Assembly: GCF_017916365.1 (NCBI RefSeq)
Contig: NZ_JAFMSU010000001.1
Location: forward strand, 1 to 64,000
From: Rufibacter roseolus
GTDB lineage: Bacteria; Bacteroidota; Bacteroidia; Cytophagales; Hymenobacteraceae
Direction of reading: 5' to 3'
DNA length: 64,000 nucleotides
Shown here: piece by piece, positions 1 to 7,811 of the stretch
How positions within the stretch are numbered: position 1 is the first letter of the stretch
Layout: the number at the start of each line of letters is the position of its first letter
Program-made: the position numbers and the translations under genes
Notes under the pieces: generated by a model
The model's database searches: none
What the model saw: the letters and a program-made list of their open reading frames with translations, nothing else
Told to the model about the DNA's origin: nothing

Positions 1-35
1 GTTTCGAGGCCCGCAGGCTTCGTCCCGAAGCGGGG

Positions 36-67
36 TGCAAAGGTAAGAAGATCCTTCCGCTTTGCAA
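36..67 (-). promoter_or_regulatory. Tandem promoter P1 (Bacteroidota type)
   Basis: On the minus strand a TTG box (65-67) is followed by exactly 19 nt and TACCTTTGCA (36-45), matching the Bacteroidota housekeeping consensus TTG-N19/20-TAnnTTTG. An A-rich run lies upstream of the -33 box. The predicted transcript begins with a GC-rich CCCGCT hairpin leader, as seen before Bacteroidota 16S rRNA genes. The target lies outside the window, so the rRNA assignment is inferred. Confidence 0.65.
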
Positions 68-139
68 GCACTCAGTAAAAGTTTTTTTTCTTTTCCCGCT
101 CACCCTGTCGGCAGTGCGGGCCTCCTTTTCGGAAGGGAG

Positions 140-171
140 TGCAAAGGTAAGGAGAAGTTTCTAATCCGCAA
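140..171 (-). promoter_or_regulatory. Tandem promoter P2 (Bacteroidota type)
   Basis: TTG at 169-171, 19-nt spacer, TACCTTTGCA at 140-149, all on the minus strand. It has the same architecture as P1 and sits 104 bp upstream of it, with a similar A-rich upstream flank. Confidence 0.65.
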
Positions 172-241
172 TAGATGCGGAAAACTTTTTCTTTCCTTTT
201 GCGTCTACCCTAAGTTCTGTGTCCCCTCCGGTTGAGCGGGC

Positions 242-273
242 TGCAAAGGTAGGAAACCTTTTTGGAGTTTCAA
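242..273 (-). promoter_or_regulatory. Tandem promoter P3 (Bacteroidota type)
   Basis: TTG at 271-273, 19-nt spacer, TACCTTTGCA at 242-251, minus strand, 102 bp upstream of P2. The initial transcribed sequence again starts GCCCGCT. Three copies with identical spacing make chance unlikely. Confidence 0.65.
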
Positions 274-519
274 GGCCTTTTTTCGGAAGAAGGCTAAGTC
301 TGTAGCTTCTCCGCCGTAGCCTAAGAGGCAACCCAGCTCAGGGCCAGGGAGTTCCGGGGCGAAAGTTTTTTTCCTGCTTTGCCCTTCTCCGGGACAGGTC
401 CCGGTTGGCCCCTGGGCAAGAACCACGATGAGGTACCTGGAAGTTCCCGATGGGGGGGGGGGAATTTTTCTTCTTTTTGCCTTCGAAGAAGGGCTCCCAG
501 CTGAAACCTGGGGAAGAAC

Positions 520-554
520 TATTGCTGGAGGGTAGAAGTTCCGCTCCAGCAATA
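520..554 (-). terminator. Hairpin after DUF2480 gene
   Basis: Perfect 11-bp stem (520-530 with 544-554, TATTGCTGGAG) starting 3 bp beyond the stop codon of the minus-strand DUF2480 gene. The following T-run is weak (GTTCTTCC), so termination is likely but not certain. Confidence 0.5.
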
Positions 555-557
555 ATC

Positions 558-1082
558 TTATGCAGTGGCTACTTTGTCCTTTGGCTTCTTGTAGATAGGC
601 ACAGTAGAGCATGGTTCTCCGTACATAATGCTGCTTACTACTGGCAACAACTTCTGCATGATCTCTACATAGGCAAAGGTAGGTACCGGAATCTGCCCAC
701 AGCCTTTAATTACTACCTTGGCATCCTGGTAATCATCAGCGTTTATTTTGGCAATGGCATCCTGGAGCAAAGCCTGCTCCAGGGAATCCAAGTCACCGAA
801 CACATATCTGTTTACATAGGGCTGCAGCTTACTTGCCAGCAGCATATAAGCCCAGGTGGGAACAATGGCATCAGTGGAGCAGATGATGGCCACGCTCTTG
901 CCGGTGTACTGAGACCAGTCATTATCTTTCACAAAGGCACGAAAATCCTTTTCGCGTAGCATAAGCCCCATGAACAGGTTGTCCTTTATATCATAGACCA
1001 CGCGCTCACCAGGGTGCAGGTATTCTTCCAGGTTTAAAGTGACGAGGCCACTGTTGGCCACTCGGTTTACAAACTCTTCCAT
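558..1082 (-). CDS. DUF2480 family protein
   Basis: A 174-residue soluble protein without signal peptide or membrane segment. The sequence (start MEEFVNRVANSGLVTL, central LREKDFRAFVKD, C-terminal CSTVPIYKKPK) matches the DUF2480 family as I know it, a conserved Bacteroidota protein of unknown function often encoded beside housekeeping genes. Length is normal for the family. It starts 7 bp after the tsaB stop and is almost certainly co-transcribed with it. A hairpin follows directly after its stop. No catalytic motif is recognisable. The family assignment rests on recall of the sequence pattern. Confidence 0.85.
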   Translation of the reverse strand: MEEFVNRVANSGLVTLNLEEYLHPGERVVYDIKDNLFMGLMLREKDFRAFVKDNDWSQYTGKSVAIICSTDAIVPTWAYMLLASKLQPYVNRYVFGDLDSLEQALLQDAIAKINADDYQDAKVVIKGCGQIPVPTFAYVEIMQKLLPVVSSIMYGEPCSTVPIYKKPKDKVATA

Positions 1083-1089
1083 CTTTCCT

Positions 1090-1779
1090 TTATTTCCCTG
1101 AGGGTTTTGTGATATATACTTCTTTTAAATAGAATGGCTCATAATAGGCCACATCTTCAAATTGCGCTGCCCGCAGTTTGGCAAAGGCCAACTCACCAAT
1201 AGCTTTGGCTGTAGGTTTAACATTCTCCAGGTAAAAAGCGTTCGGGTGGGGTGCCAGAAGTTCTTTGGCTTTGGCCGCTCCACTTCCGAAGAAGATTATG
1301 GGCTGTTTTCCTAATTCTGCGGCAAAGCTCGATGCCTCTAAAATGAGGGGCTCTACCGGCAACTGCAATTCCAAGTCATGAGATAAGAGGCAAGTGTAGA
1401 CCTCAGCACGGCGGGCGTCAATCATGGGGCAGAACAGGTAACGCTCCGGAGCCGGTGTCACGGAGATGATCTGCTGGGCCATGGCCTCCAAGGTGCTCAC
1501 CGAGATTAAAGGCTTGTCCAGGGAAAAGCACAGACCTTTGGCCGTACCTGACCCGATGCGCAAGCCGGTATAGGAACCAGGCCCACCCGATACGGCCACT
1601 GCCGCCAACTGCTCCAGGCGCACTCCGACATATTCCAGCACTTGCTGCACCATCACGGTAATGTGAGAAGAATGGGATTTCTCCATCTGCAGTTCTGCGT
1701 AAGACAGTAGTTGCCGGTCTTGGTGCAGGGCCACAGAACAAACAGTGGTGGAGGTTTCTAAGGATAAGAGGTACGCCAT
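1090..1779 (-). CDS. tsaB: tRNA threonylcarbamoyladenosine biosynthesis protein TsaB
   Basis: A 229-residue member of the ASKHA fold. TsaB is the dimerisation partner of TsaD in the TsaBDE complex that transfers the threonylcarbamoyl group from TC-AMP to A37 of ANN-decoding tRNAs. Visible marks are the N-terminal phosphate-1-like LSLETSTTVCSVAL and the family signature SGGPGSYTGLRIG at residues 64-76. Length is typical (about 230). The gene lies 7 bp upstream of the DUF2480 gene, forming a two-gene unit behind its own -7 box. The TsaD and TsaE genes are not in the window. Start chosen at the ATG just before the conserved strand. Confidence 0.95.
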   Translation of the reverse strand: MAYLLSLETSTTVCSVALHQDRQLLSYAELQMEKSHSSHITVMVQQVLEYVGVRLEQLAAVAVSGGPGSYTGLRIGSGTAKGLCFSLDKPLISVSTLEAMAQQIISVTPAPERYLFCPMIDARRAEVYTCLLSHDLELQLPVEPLILEASSFAAELGKQPIIFFGSGAAKAKELLAPHPNAFYLENVKPTAKAIGELAFAKLRAAQFEDVAYYEPFYLKEVYITKPSGK

Positions 1780-1810
1780 GGATTGATAAAAGGCTTAACA
1801 GCAATTATTC

Positions 1811-1844
1811 TGCAAAGCTACGCTATTCTAAAACATAAGGGCAA
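1811..1844 (-). promoter_or_regulatory. Promoter for tsaB
   Basis: TAGCTTTGCA at 1811-1820 (minus strand) fits TAnnTTTG, 31 bp before the tsaB start. A TTG box at 1842-1844 is 21 nt upstream and lies inside the preceding gene's terminator hairpin, so termination and reinitiation overlap here. Confidence 0.45.
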
Positions 1845-1865
1845 CCGTGCTCCGGTTGCCCTTAT
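1835..1865 (-). terminator. Terminator after S41 protease gene
   Basis: 12-bp perfect stem (1835-1846 with 1854-1865, core GGGCAACC/GGTTGCCC) followed on the minus strand by GTTTTAG, 26 bp after the protease stop. The stem core resembles the R4 repeats at 17713, 40137 and 40183. Confidence 0.65.
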
Positions 1866-1890
1866 TATACTATATAATATAGTGTAATCT

Positions 1891-3552
1891 CTATTTCTTG
1901 GTGCTGGTAGAGAGTAAGCTCTGATACTTAGTCGGGTTGTTGAGCACCTCAACGGCGGCCACAATGTTTTTGTCGTCGTTAAAGGTGGCTTCTACCAAAC
2001 CTTTCTGCAGGTAATAGCGGGATACGATCTCCTGCTCCAGCAACTCTACAATTTCGGGCTTGAAGCGCATCAGGTCATTGCCTTTATTGGCGGCCACCTT
2101 TTTCCTGATCTGCTCAATATCGCCTTTCACTTCGTCATAGTGTTTGTCTTCCTTGGCTTTCTTGATCATGTCGTCCAGGGCTTTCTCCACATCGGTGGAA
2201 TAGGAGATGTCCTTTCCGTTCAGGAAGGTCACGAATTTCTGGTACTCAGCATCTGACAGCCGGAAGTCTTTAGCTGAGGCAATGGTTGGGTTAGCGGCTC
2301 TGAAGCGAGTAGCATAATCAAAGATGTAGTTTTTGGAAACTAGCTTACGGATGATATCCGGCACGGGCTGCTCTTTCACCTCCACATCTGGGCTGATGCC
2401 GCCACCGTCATACACTACGCGGCCACTGGCTGTTTTGAACGCCACCCGCAAGGAATCCGGGGTCTTGTGCAGCGAGCCATCGGCGGCGCGATGGGCGTAG
2501 TCAATGGCCTGGATACAGCGACCACTAGGGATGTAGTATTTGGCAGTGGTTACTTTCAATTGGGAGTTATAGGAAAGCGGACGCGTCATCTGCACCAACC
2601 CTTTCCCGAAGGTTCTTTCGCCTACCAACACTGCGCGGTCATAGTCCTGCAGGGCACCGGCCACAATCTCGGCGGCCGAGGCGCTGTTGCTGCTGGTCAG
2701 CACTACCAACGGCATCTGCACATCCAGCGGCTCATCCAGGGCTTTGTACATTTTGTTCCAGTCGGCCACTTTGCTTTTGGTGCTCACAATGTCTTTGCCG
2801 CGCGGCAGGAACAGGTTAGAGATGTTCACCGATTCGTTCAGCAAGCCGCCTGGGTTATCGCGCAGGTCCAGGATCACTTTCTTGGCGCCTTGCTCCTTCA
2901 GTTTCACAACGGCGTTGTGGACCTCGCGGCCCGCGTCTACGGTAAAGCCCGAAAGTTGCAGGTACCCGATCTCAGGAGTGACCATGCCGTAGTAAGGCAC
3001 GTTGTTGATCTGGATGTTGGCACGGGTAAGATCTACCAGCATGGGCTTCTCTACGCCAAAGCGTTTGATCTCCAGCTTCACAGTGGTGCCCGCCTGCCCT
3101 TTGAGCAGTTTGCTTACCTCGTTGTCGTTTTTCTTGGAAAGGTCAATGCCGTCAATCTTCAGGATCTCATCGCCAATGATGAGACCGGCTTTCTGGGCCG
3201 GAGATCCCTCGTGCGGCAGGGAGACAATAATGCGGCCGTCGCGCTTACCCACTAAGGCGCCTATGCCACCGTACTGCCCGGTGGTCATGGTACGAAAATC
3301 CTCTATATCGTCTTCCGGGATATAGTTGGTGTAAGGGTCCAGCGATTTGAGCATGGCATCAATGCCAGTACGCACCAGTTTGGAGGGCGCCACCTCGTCT
3401 ACGTAGTAGGTGTTCACCTCCTTGAAGAGCGTGGCAAAGATGTCCAGGTTTTTAGCGATATCGAAATAGCGTTCAGAACCTTCGCCCTTGAAGGCAAAAA
3501 GGCCATACGCAGCGCCCGCCACCAGAAGGCCGGCAAAAGTTTTCTTCAACAT
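1891..3552 (-). CDS. S41 family C-terminal processing peptidase (CtpA/Prc-like)
   Basis: A 553-residue periplasmic serine protease. An N-terminal membrane anchor or signal (residues about 4-21) is followed by a PDZ domain (about 90-170) and the S41 catalytic core (about 190-350). The nucleophile loop SNSASAAE (288-295) and the lysine in FGKGLVQ (K317) are 25 residues apart, S292 to K317, the spacing of E. coli Tsp. These enzymes use PDZ recognition of C-termini to process or degrade envelope proteins. The C-terminal 180 residues are a charged helical extension usual in Bacteroidota members. The gene follows rnpA by 33 bp and is probably read through from rpmH-rnpA, an arrangement I recall in other Bacteroidota. 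Confidence 0.93.
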   Translation of the reverse strand: MLKKTFAGLLVAGAAYGLFAFKGEGSERYFDIAKNLDIFATLFKEVNTYYVDEVAPSKLVRTGIDAMLKSLDPYTNYIPEDDIEDFRTMTTGQYGGIGALVGKRDGRIIVSLPHEGSPAQKAGLIIGDEILKIDGIDLSKKNDNEVSKLLKGQAGTTVKLEIKRFGVEKPMLVDLTRANIQINNVPYYGMVTPEIGYLQLSGFTVDAGREVHNAVVKLKEQGAKKVILDLRDNPGGLLNESVNISNLFLPRGKDIVSTKSKVADWNKMYKALDEPLDVQMPLVVLTSSNSASAAEIVAGALQDYDRAVLVGERTFGKGLVQMTRPLSYNSQLKVTTAKYYIPSGRCIQAIDYAHRAADGSLHKTPDSLRVAFKTASGRVVYDGGGISPDVEVKEQPVPDIIRKLVSKNYIFDYATRFRAANPTIASAKDFRLSDAEYQKFVTFLNGKDISYSTDVEKALDDMIKKAKEDKHYDEVKGDIEQIRKKVAANKGNDLMRFKPEIVELLEQEIVSRYYLQKGLVEATFNDDKNIVAAVEVLNNPTKYQSLLSTSTKK

Positions 3553-3585
3553 ATCAGCAGAGATGAAAACAGGAAAAAAGGAAGA

Positions 3586-4002
3586 CTATTTATTAAGCAA
3601 ACGTTCCAGTCCTGAATTTAGTTTTTTGCTGATAACATTGAAAGGACTTTTTTCTTTACCTATATAAAGGATGCCGATGCACCAGGTACCGCCCTCAGAT
3701 TTTGCGCTGGAAAAGACGTGTTTGTGCAGCCGGTAAGCTTCCCGCATTTGCCGCTTGATACGGTTACGGTCTACAGCTTTTTTGAAACTCCGCTTTGAAA
3801 CCGACACCAGCACCTGAACGGGAAGTTCAGTGGGTCCGGGCACCTGCAGCGCCACGAAACGGAGCGGGTAGGAATTAAAAGAAGAACCCTCACGGAAAAG
3901 CTGTTCAATCAGCTTTTTGCTCCGTAAACGTTCTTCTTTGGGAAATCTATAAGAAAGCGGTTGCTCTTCTGCAGAATGTTCAGTGAAGGTACCCATTCGC
4001 AA
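3586..4002 (-). CDS. rnpA: Ribonuclease P protein component
   Basis: A 138-residue basic protein, the protein subunit that assists RNase P RNA in removing 5' leaders of tRNA precursors. The core begins at SYRFPKEERLRSKKLIEQLF and carries the RNA-binding RNR signature in KKAVDRNRIKRQMREAYR. The first 15 or so residues (MRMGTFTEHSAEEQPL) are unlike other family members, so translation may start at the second methionine. It sits 29 bp after rpmH, the near-universal rpmH-rnpA order, and 33 bp before the S41 protease gene. Confidence 0.93.
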   Translation of the reverse strand: MRMGTFTEHSAEEQPLSYRFPKEERLRSKKLIEQLFREGSSFNSYPLRFVALQVPGPTELPVQVLVSVSKRSFKKAVDRNRIKRQMREAYRLHKHVFSSAKSEGGTWCIGILYIGKEKSPFNVISKKLNSGLERLLNK

Positions 4003-4031
4003 GGCGCCTTGCAGCGAGCTACTCAGAAAAA

Positions 4032-4190
4032 TTAGGCTTTATGTCTTCTTTCGTCAGAAACGGTCAGTTTATGACGGCCTTTAGCTCTTCTGCTAGCCAA
4101 TACTCTTCTACCATTTGCAGTCTCCATTCTAGAGCGGAAACCATGCTTATTTCTTCTTTTGCGTTGCGAAGGTTGGAATGTTCTTTTCAT
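4032..4190 (-). CDS. rpmH: 50S ribosomal protein L34
   Basis: A 52-residue, highly basic protein missed by usual ORF length cut-offs. Translating the minus strand from the ATG at 4188-4190 gives [17 protein letters not shown], then [21 protein letters not shown] and a short tail ending RRHKA before TAA at 4032-4034. This is the L34 signature almost residue for residue; L34 is a structural protein of the large subunit. It lies immediately upstream of rnpA as in most bacteria and has a good Bacteroidota promoter 28 bp before the start. A 66-codon plus-strand ORF over the same DNA is a shadow. Confidence 0.97.
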   Translation of the reverse strand: MKRTFQPSQRKRRNKHGFRSRMETANGRRVLASRRAKGRHKLTVSDERRHKA

Positions 4191-4217
4191 CTTACACTAA
4201 ACATTTTATTAAGGGAT

Positions 4218-4250
4218 GCAAAATTAGGAAACCAATTCTGATAAATCAAC
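4218..4250 (-). promoter_or_regulatory. Promoter for rpmH-rnpA
   Basis: Minus strand TTG (4248-4250), 20-nt spacer, TAATTTTGCA (4218-4227). It fits TTG-N20-TAnnTTTG exactly and leaves a leader of about 20-25 nt before the rpmH ATG. Confidence 0.65.
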
Positions 4251-4332
4251 CCCTTTGCCCATTTTAATTTGATTAATTGTACGTTACCCGCCTCTTCTGA
4301 AAGCCTTGCTGCACCAACAAACCCCAGAAAAG

Positions 4333-4370
4333 CCGTTTTTAGGCCTATTTTCAGAAATCAGCCTTAAAGC
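4333..4370. repeat. PAL palindrome copy
   Basis: Arms CCGTTTTTAGGCC and GGC-rich GCCTTAAAGC around the centre ATTTTCAGAAAT. Intergenic, between divergent promoters. Confidence 0.6.
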
Positions 4371-4516
4371 CCACAAGCCAGGTAAACCCGTAAACGCCAG
4401 CTCCAAATAGCACCAGCCGGCGCTCTGGACCACAAAGATAGCCGAACCGTTCCTCCCCGCAAACAATTCCCTCCATCACAGCAAGCTGCTTTTGCGTACA
4501 TCCTTTTTGGCTTGTT

Positions 4517-4550
4517 TTGCTGAAATGAGGCCGAAAACGCTCTACCTTCG
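4517..4550 (+). promoter_or_regulatory. Possible promoter for M61 peptidase gene
   Basis: TTTTG (TTG at 4517-4519), 23-nt spacer and TACCTTCG (4543-4550), one mismatch from TAnnTTTG, 36 bp before the GTG start. Confidence 0.35.
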
Positions 4551-4585
4551 TTACCAAGAAGAAATCAACATAAGAACCATACGCA

Positions 4586-6337
4586 GTGCCGCACTACCAC
4601 CTCTCCTCCCAGAACCCGCTCTCCGGTTTTCTGCAGATCCGGACGTCTATTGAGAACATCGCCACGCCAGAAGTTTACCTGCAGCTGCCCGCCTGGCGGC
4701 CCGGCCGGTATGAACTGCAGAATTTCGCGCAGAAGCTGCAGGCCTTTGAAGTTCTGGCCCCAGATGGTTCCCCCCTGCCCTTCCGAAAGGAGACCAAAGA
4801 CCGCTGGCGGGTAGAAACGCAAGGACACCAGACCCTGGAAGTGCGCTACAATTTCTTCGCCCGCCAGATGGACGCCGGGGGCTCCTGGCTTGCGCAAGAT
4901 TTCCTGTACGTGAACCCCGTCAACTGCCTGCTCACCGCCCTGGGTCAGGAACAAGAACCCTGCACTTTAACCCTAGAGATCCCCGATGATTGGCAGATTG
5001 CCTGCGGACTCTCGGTTTCAGCCCCCCGCACGCTACAGGCCCAGAACTTTGATCATTTGGTAGATTCTCCGTTCATCTCCAGCGCCACGCTGCAGCACCA
5101 GGTCTATGAAGAAGGTGGTATTCTGTTCCACGTGTGGTTCCAGGGCGATTGCACACCAGAATGGAAACAAATTCTGCCGCACTTTCAGGCGTTTACCAAA
5201 GAGCAACTGGACCTTTTCGGGAGTTTCCCGGTCAAGGATTACCACTTCCTCAACATTATTCTGCCTTTCCAGCATTACCATGGGGTGGAGCACCTCAATT
5301 CCACGGTGATCACGCTGGGGCCATCGGAGCAGCTGATGACACCGGCACTCTATAAAGAACTCTTGGGCGTGAGCTGCCACGAGCTTTTCCACACGTGGAA
5401 CATCAAGCAAATCCGGCCCAAGGAGATGCTGCCCTATGATTTCACCCGCGAAAACTACTTCCGGACGGGCTACGTGGCCGAGGGCGTCACCACTTATTAC
5501 GGCGATTACCTGCTGGCCCGAAGCGGCGTGTTTACCTCAGAGCAGTACTTCCAGGAACTGAACACCGTACTCAAGCGCCACACCGTGGACCAGGGCGAAC
5601 AGAACCTCTCCGTTGCTGATTCCTCTTTTGACACCTGGCTGGACGGCTACAAACCCGGCATCCCCGACCGCAAGGTGAGCATCTACCACAAAGGCTGCAT
5701 TGCGGCACTGGTCTTGGACCTAGAAATAAGAAAAGCCACCCAAAACGCCCGTTCCCTGGATGAGGTCATGCGCCGGATGTGGCTGGAGTTTGGCAAGCAA
5801 GGCATCGGCTACGCCGAAGAAGATTACCAGCGCCTGGCTGAGGAAGTAGCAGGCGTTTCTTTGGAGCAATACTTTCGGGAAATGGTTTTCGGGACGACGG
5901 CTTTTGAAACCTGGCTGGCACCGGCGCTGGAATACGTGGGTTGTCTGCTGGAAAAAGAACCGGCTGCACTGGCTTACGAAAGCACGTATGGTTTCCGGTT
6001 GAACGCTGCCTTGCCCTCTGCCTCAGTCATTGGCTACGTGGTTCCTAACTCGCCGGCGGCCCAGGTGCTTTCCGTAGACGATGAGTTGATTGCAATCAAT
6101 GGTCGCAAAGTGGAGAACAGCAACTTGGCTAATCTGGTCAAAGGTCAAGCTGAGCTGGAAATTACCTTGTTCCGGCAAAAGAGGCTGAAAACGGTAAAGC
6201 TCAAACCTGACGGAACGGTGTACCTGCCGCAGTACTGCGTGAAAAAGAACCCATCGGCTACGGCCCAGCAACAGGCCAACTTCAAAGCCTGGCTTAATCA
6301 GGACTTCAGGGATACAGCAAAGGCAACCAAGGCATAA
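4586..6337 (+). CDS. M61 family metallopeptidase with PDZ domain
   Basis: A 583-residue protein of the glycyl-aminopeptidase family M61. An N-terminal beta domain (about 1-170) precedes the thermolysin-like zinc domain with HELFHTWN, the zinc histidines being H265 and H269, and the downstream glutamate in GYVAEGVTTYYGD. A C-terminal PDZ domain (about 480-550, SVIGYVVPNSPAAQVLSVDDELIAINGRKV, given here in parts as SVIGYVVPNSPAAQ and DELIAINGRKV) completes the usual layout. Family members remove N-terminal glycine or alanine. No signal peptide is visible, so a cytoplasmic site is likely. The start is GTG: an in-frame TAA lies 15 bp upstream with no ATG in between. It is monocistronic in appearance and ends just before a PAL element. 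Confidence 0.9.
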   Translation: MPHYHLSSQNPLSGFLQIRTSIENIATPEVYLQLPAWRPGRYELQNFAQKLQAFEVLAPDGSPLPFRKETKDRWRVETQGHQTLEVRYNFFARQMDAGGSWLAQDFLYVNPVNCLLTALGQEQEPCTLTLEIPDDWQIACGLSVSAPRTLQAQNFDHLVDSPFISSATLQHQVYEEGGILFHVWFQGDCTPEWKQILPHFQAFTKEQLDLFGSFPVKDYHFLNIILPFQHYHGVEHLNSTVITLGPSEQLMTPALYKELLGVSCHELFHTWNIKQIRPKEMLPYDFTRENYFRTGYVAEGVTTYYGDYLLARSGVFTSEQYFQELNTVLKRHTVDQGEQNLSVADSSFDTWLDGYKPGIPDRKVSIYHKGCIAALVLDLEIRKATQNARSLDEVMRRMWLEFGKQGIGYAEEDYQRLAEEVAGVSLEQYFREMVFGTTAFETWLAPALEYVGCLLEKEPAALAYESTYGFRLNAALPSASVIGYVVPNSPAAQVLSVDDELIAINGRKVENSNLANLVKGQAELEITLFRQKRLKTVKLKPDGTVYLPQYCVKKNPSATAQQQANFKAWLNQDFRDTAKATKA

Positions 6338-6341
6338 ATTT

Positions 6342-6380
6342 CGTTTCTGAGGCTCTTTTGAAGAAACAGGCTCTAAACGC
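6342..6380. repeat. PAL palindrome copy
   Basis: CGTTTCTGAGGCTC and its near-complement ending TCTAAACGC, centre TTTTGAAGAAA. It lies 4 bp after the M61 stop. Confidence 0.6.
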
Positions 6381-6445
6381 TTAAGGAAGATCTCCGGGAA
6401 AATTGGAGGCGCTTTCTTACCTTGAAGAGACAAAACAAGAAGACC

Positions 6446-7339
6446 ATGCGCATTTCCCTTTCCCTGCTGACTCTGGCGTTCCTGGCGCTGGGCTGCACGG
6501 CTATGAAACAGAAAAAGAATATGCTGCGATTAAGAGAAGAAGTTCTGGCGGAACTGGGTAAGCAGAAAGGCACCTTCGCGGTGGCGTTCAAAGACCTGAA
6601 AACCGGCGAGGAGCTCCTGATCAACGAGCACGAGAGTTTCCACGCGGCCAGCACCATGAAAACGCCGGTGCTCATTGAAGCTTACAAGCAAGCCGCCGAG
6701 GGCAGATTCGCCATTACAGATTCTATTCTGGTGAAGAACGAGTTCAAGAGCATTGTAGACGGCAGCCCCTTTAGCATTGCGCCGGAAGATGACAGCGAGC
6801 AGGAACTCTACACCCAACTGGGGCAGAAGCGGCCATTGTCTGAGTTGCTGTACAAAATGATTATCCAGAGCAGCAACCTGGCTACCAACATCGTCATAGA
6901 GCAACTGGATGCGAAGAAGGTAACCCAAACCATGCGTGAGCTGGGCGCCAAAGACCTGCAGGTGCTGCGCGGCGTGGAAGACACCAAAGCCTACCGTCAG
7001 GGCCTGAACAACACCACTACTGCCTATGACCTCATGGTGCTCTTCCAGCTGATGGCGCAGGGGAAAACTGTAAGCCCATCGGCTTCACAGGAGATGATCA
7101 AGGTGCTGCTGGACCAGAAATTCAAAGACGTGATTCCGGCCAAACTGCCCCAGGACGTGAAAGTAGCCCACAAAACCGGCTGGATTACTGGCGTGCGCCA
7201 TGACTCCGGCATTGTGTTCCTACCCGATGGCCGCCAGTATGTGCTGGTGCTGCTCTCCAAGGGTCTGGTAGATGAGAAAGCGGGCATCCAGGCCATGGCC
7301 AACGTCTCGGAGATGATTTACCGGCACATGGTGAGATAG
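6446..7339 (+). CDS. Class A beta-lactamase-fold serine hydrolase, lipoprotein
   Basis: A 297-residue protein when started at the ATG that opens a lipoprotein signal (MRISLSLLTLAFLALGC, lipobox LALGC); the upstream in-frame TTG would add 8 polar residues and spoil the signal. The class A motifs are present in order: nucleophile S69-T-M-K72, a second-motif SSN at 142-144 instead of SDN, and KTG at 243-245. An omega-loop stretch with RGVEDTKAYRQGLNN is the likely counterpart of RxExxLN but does not align cleanly. The fold covers beta-lactamases and related serine hydrolases; the altered motifs and lipid anchor mean that beta-lactam hydrolysis is not established. A bidirectional terminator follows. 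Confidence 0.85.
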   Translation: MRISLSLLTLAFLALGCTAMKQKKNMLRLREEVLAELGKQKGTFAVAFKDLKTGEELLINEHESFHAASTMKTPVLIEAYKQAAEGRFAITDSILVKNEFKSIVDGSPFSIAPEDDSEQELYTQLGQKRPLSELLYKMIIQSSNLATNIVIEQLDAKKVTQTMRELGAKDLQVLRGVEDTKAYRQGLNNTTTAYDLMVLFQLMAQGKTVSPSASQEMIKVLLDQKFKDVIPAKLPQDVKVAHKTGWITGVRHDSGIVFLPDGRQYVLVLLSKGLVDEKAGIQAMANVSEMIYRHMVR

Positions 7340-7404
7340 TTCTGAGTCTGGAGTTCTGAGTTTGGGAAACTTGATCCAACATCAGCCTTGAATCAGAGGC
7401 ATAA

Positions 7405-7442
7405 AAAAGGGAGGCTGCTCTTTGAAGAACGGCCTCCCTTTT
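7405..7442. terminator. Bidirectional terminator
   Basis: Stem AAAAGGGAGGC (7405-7415) with GCCTCCCTTTT (7432-7442); T-runs occur on both strands. It separates the convergent hydrolase (+) and small hypothetical gene (-). Confidence 0.8.
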
Positions 7443-7462
7443 TGCTTTATCTGCGGTGTATC

Positions 7463-7744
7463 TTATTTACCGCGGTCTACCTGGTTGTCGCTTGGGTTAC
7501 TGCGCGGACGGTCACCGCCATCGCCGTAAGAGGCATTTACCCCTTCGCGGTTGTTGTTACCGGTTCTGGACACCGCACGCTCATCCTGAATGGTAGTGCC
7601 ACCGCTCTTGGAGCTCATATAGCTACTCTCAGGGGTCTGGGGCGTTTGATCATCCGGGGTCAGGTGATTTTTGTCAGTGTTATCAATAAACCCGCCCTTC
7701 TTGTTATCCTTTTCTCCACTGTGATTTTTCTTATTGCTGCTCAT
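7463..7744 (-). CDS. Small disordered hypothetical protein
   Basis: A 93-residue hydrophilic protein starting MSSNKKNHSGEKDNKKGG. It is almost entirely polar (Asn, Asp, Gly, Ser, Lys), has no hydrophobic core and is predicted disordered. I do not recognise a family. The start was moved 63 bp in from the longest ORF because that extension is hydrophobic and unlike the rest; a TACTTTTG -7 box at 7794-7801 on the minus strand lies 50 bp upstream of this ATG and would fall inside the longer version. An overlapping plus-strand ORF (7388-7768) is hydrophobic shadow. Confidence 0.6.
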   Translation of the reverse strand: MSSNKKNHSGEKDNKKGGFIDNTDKNHLTPDDQTPQTPESSYMSSKSGGTTIQDERAVSRTGNNNREGVNASYGDGGDRPRSNPSDNQVDRGK

Positions 7745-7811
7745 AAAATCCTCCGTTTGGTTAAGTAATACCTTCCTATACGAGCGGCTTGGGCAAAAGT
7801 ATATCACTTTA

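Larger units (their letters stand above)
1..557. other. Gene-free left edge with tandem promoters
   Basis: No credible gene is visible in this stretch. It holds three tandem minus-strand promoters (listed separately), pyrimidine/purine-rich AT tracts beside them, an 11-G homopolymer at 452-462, and the hairpin that follows the DUF2480 gene. The arrangement suggests the upstream control region of a strongly expressed operon lying just left of the window. Both-strand ORFs here are short and compositionally biased. Confidence 0.7.
4191..4585. other. Divergent intergenic region rpmH / M61 peptidase
   Basis: Holds the rpmH promoter, one PAL palindrome (4333-4370) and a weak promoter for the peptidase gene. 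The minus-strand ORFs here have no family resemblance and are judged spurious. Confidence 0.6.

Noticed and set aside
4041-4241. 66-codon plus-strand ORF
   Set aside because: Antisense to rpmH, whose protein sequence is unmistakable; the ORF has no start context or family likeness.
6446-7339. Antibiotic-resistance beta-lactamase call for the serine hydrolase
   Set aside because: SSN instead of SDN, an unclear omega-loop motif and a lipid anchor; the fold is clear but activity on beta-lactams is not shown by the sequence.
7388-7768. 126-codon plus-strand ORF with hydrophobic segments
   Set aside because: It begins inside a bidirectional terminator and covers the minus-strand gene 7463-7744, whose polar composition and upstream -7 box are more gene-like.
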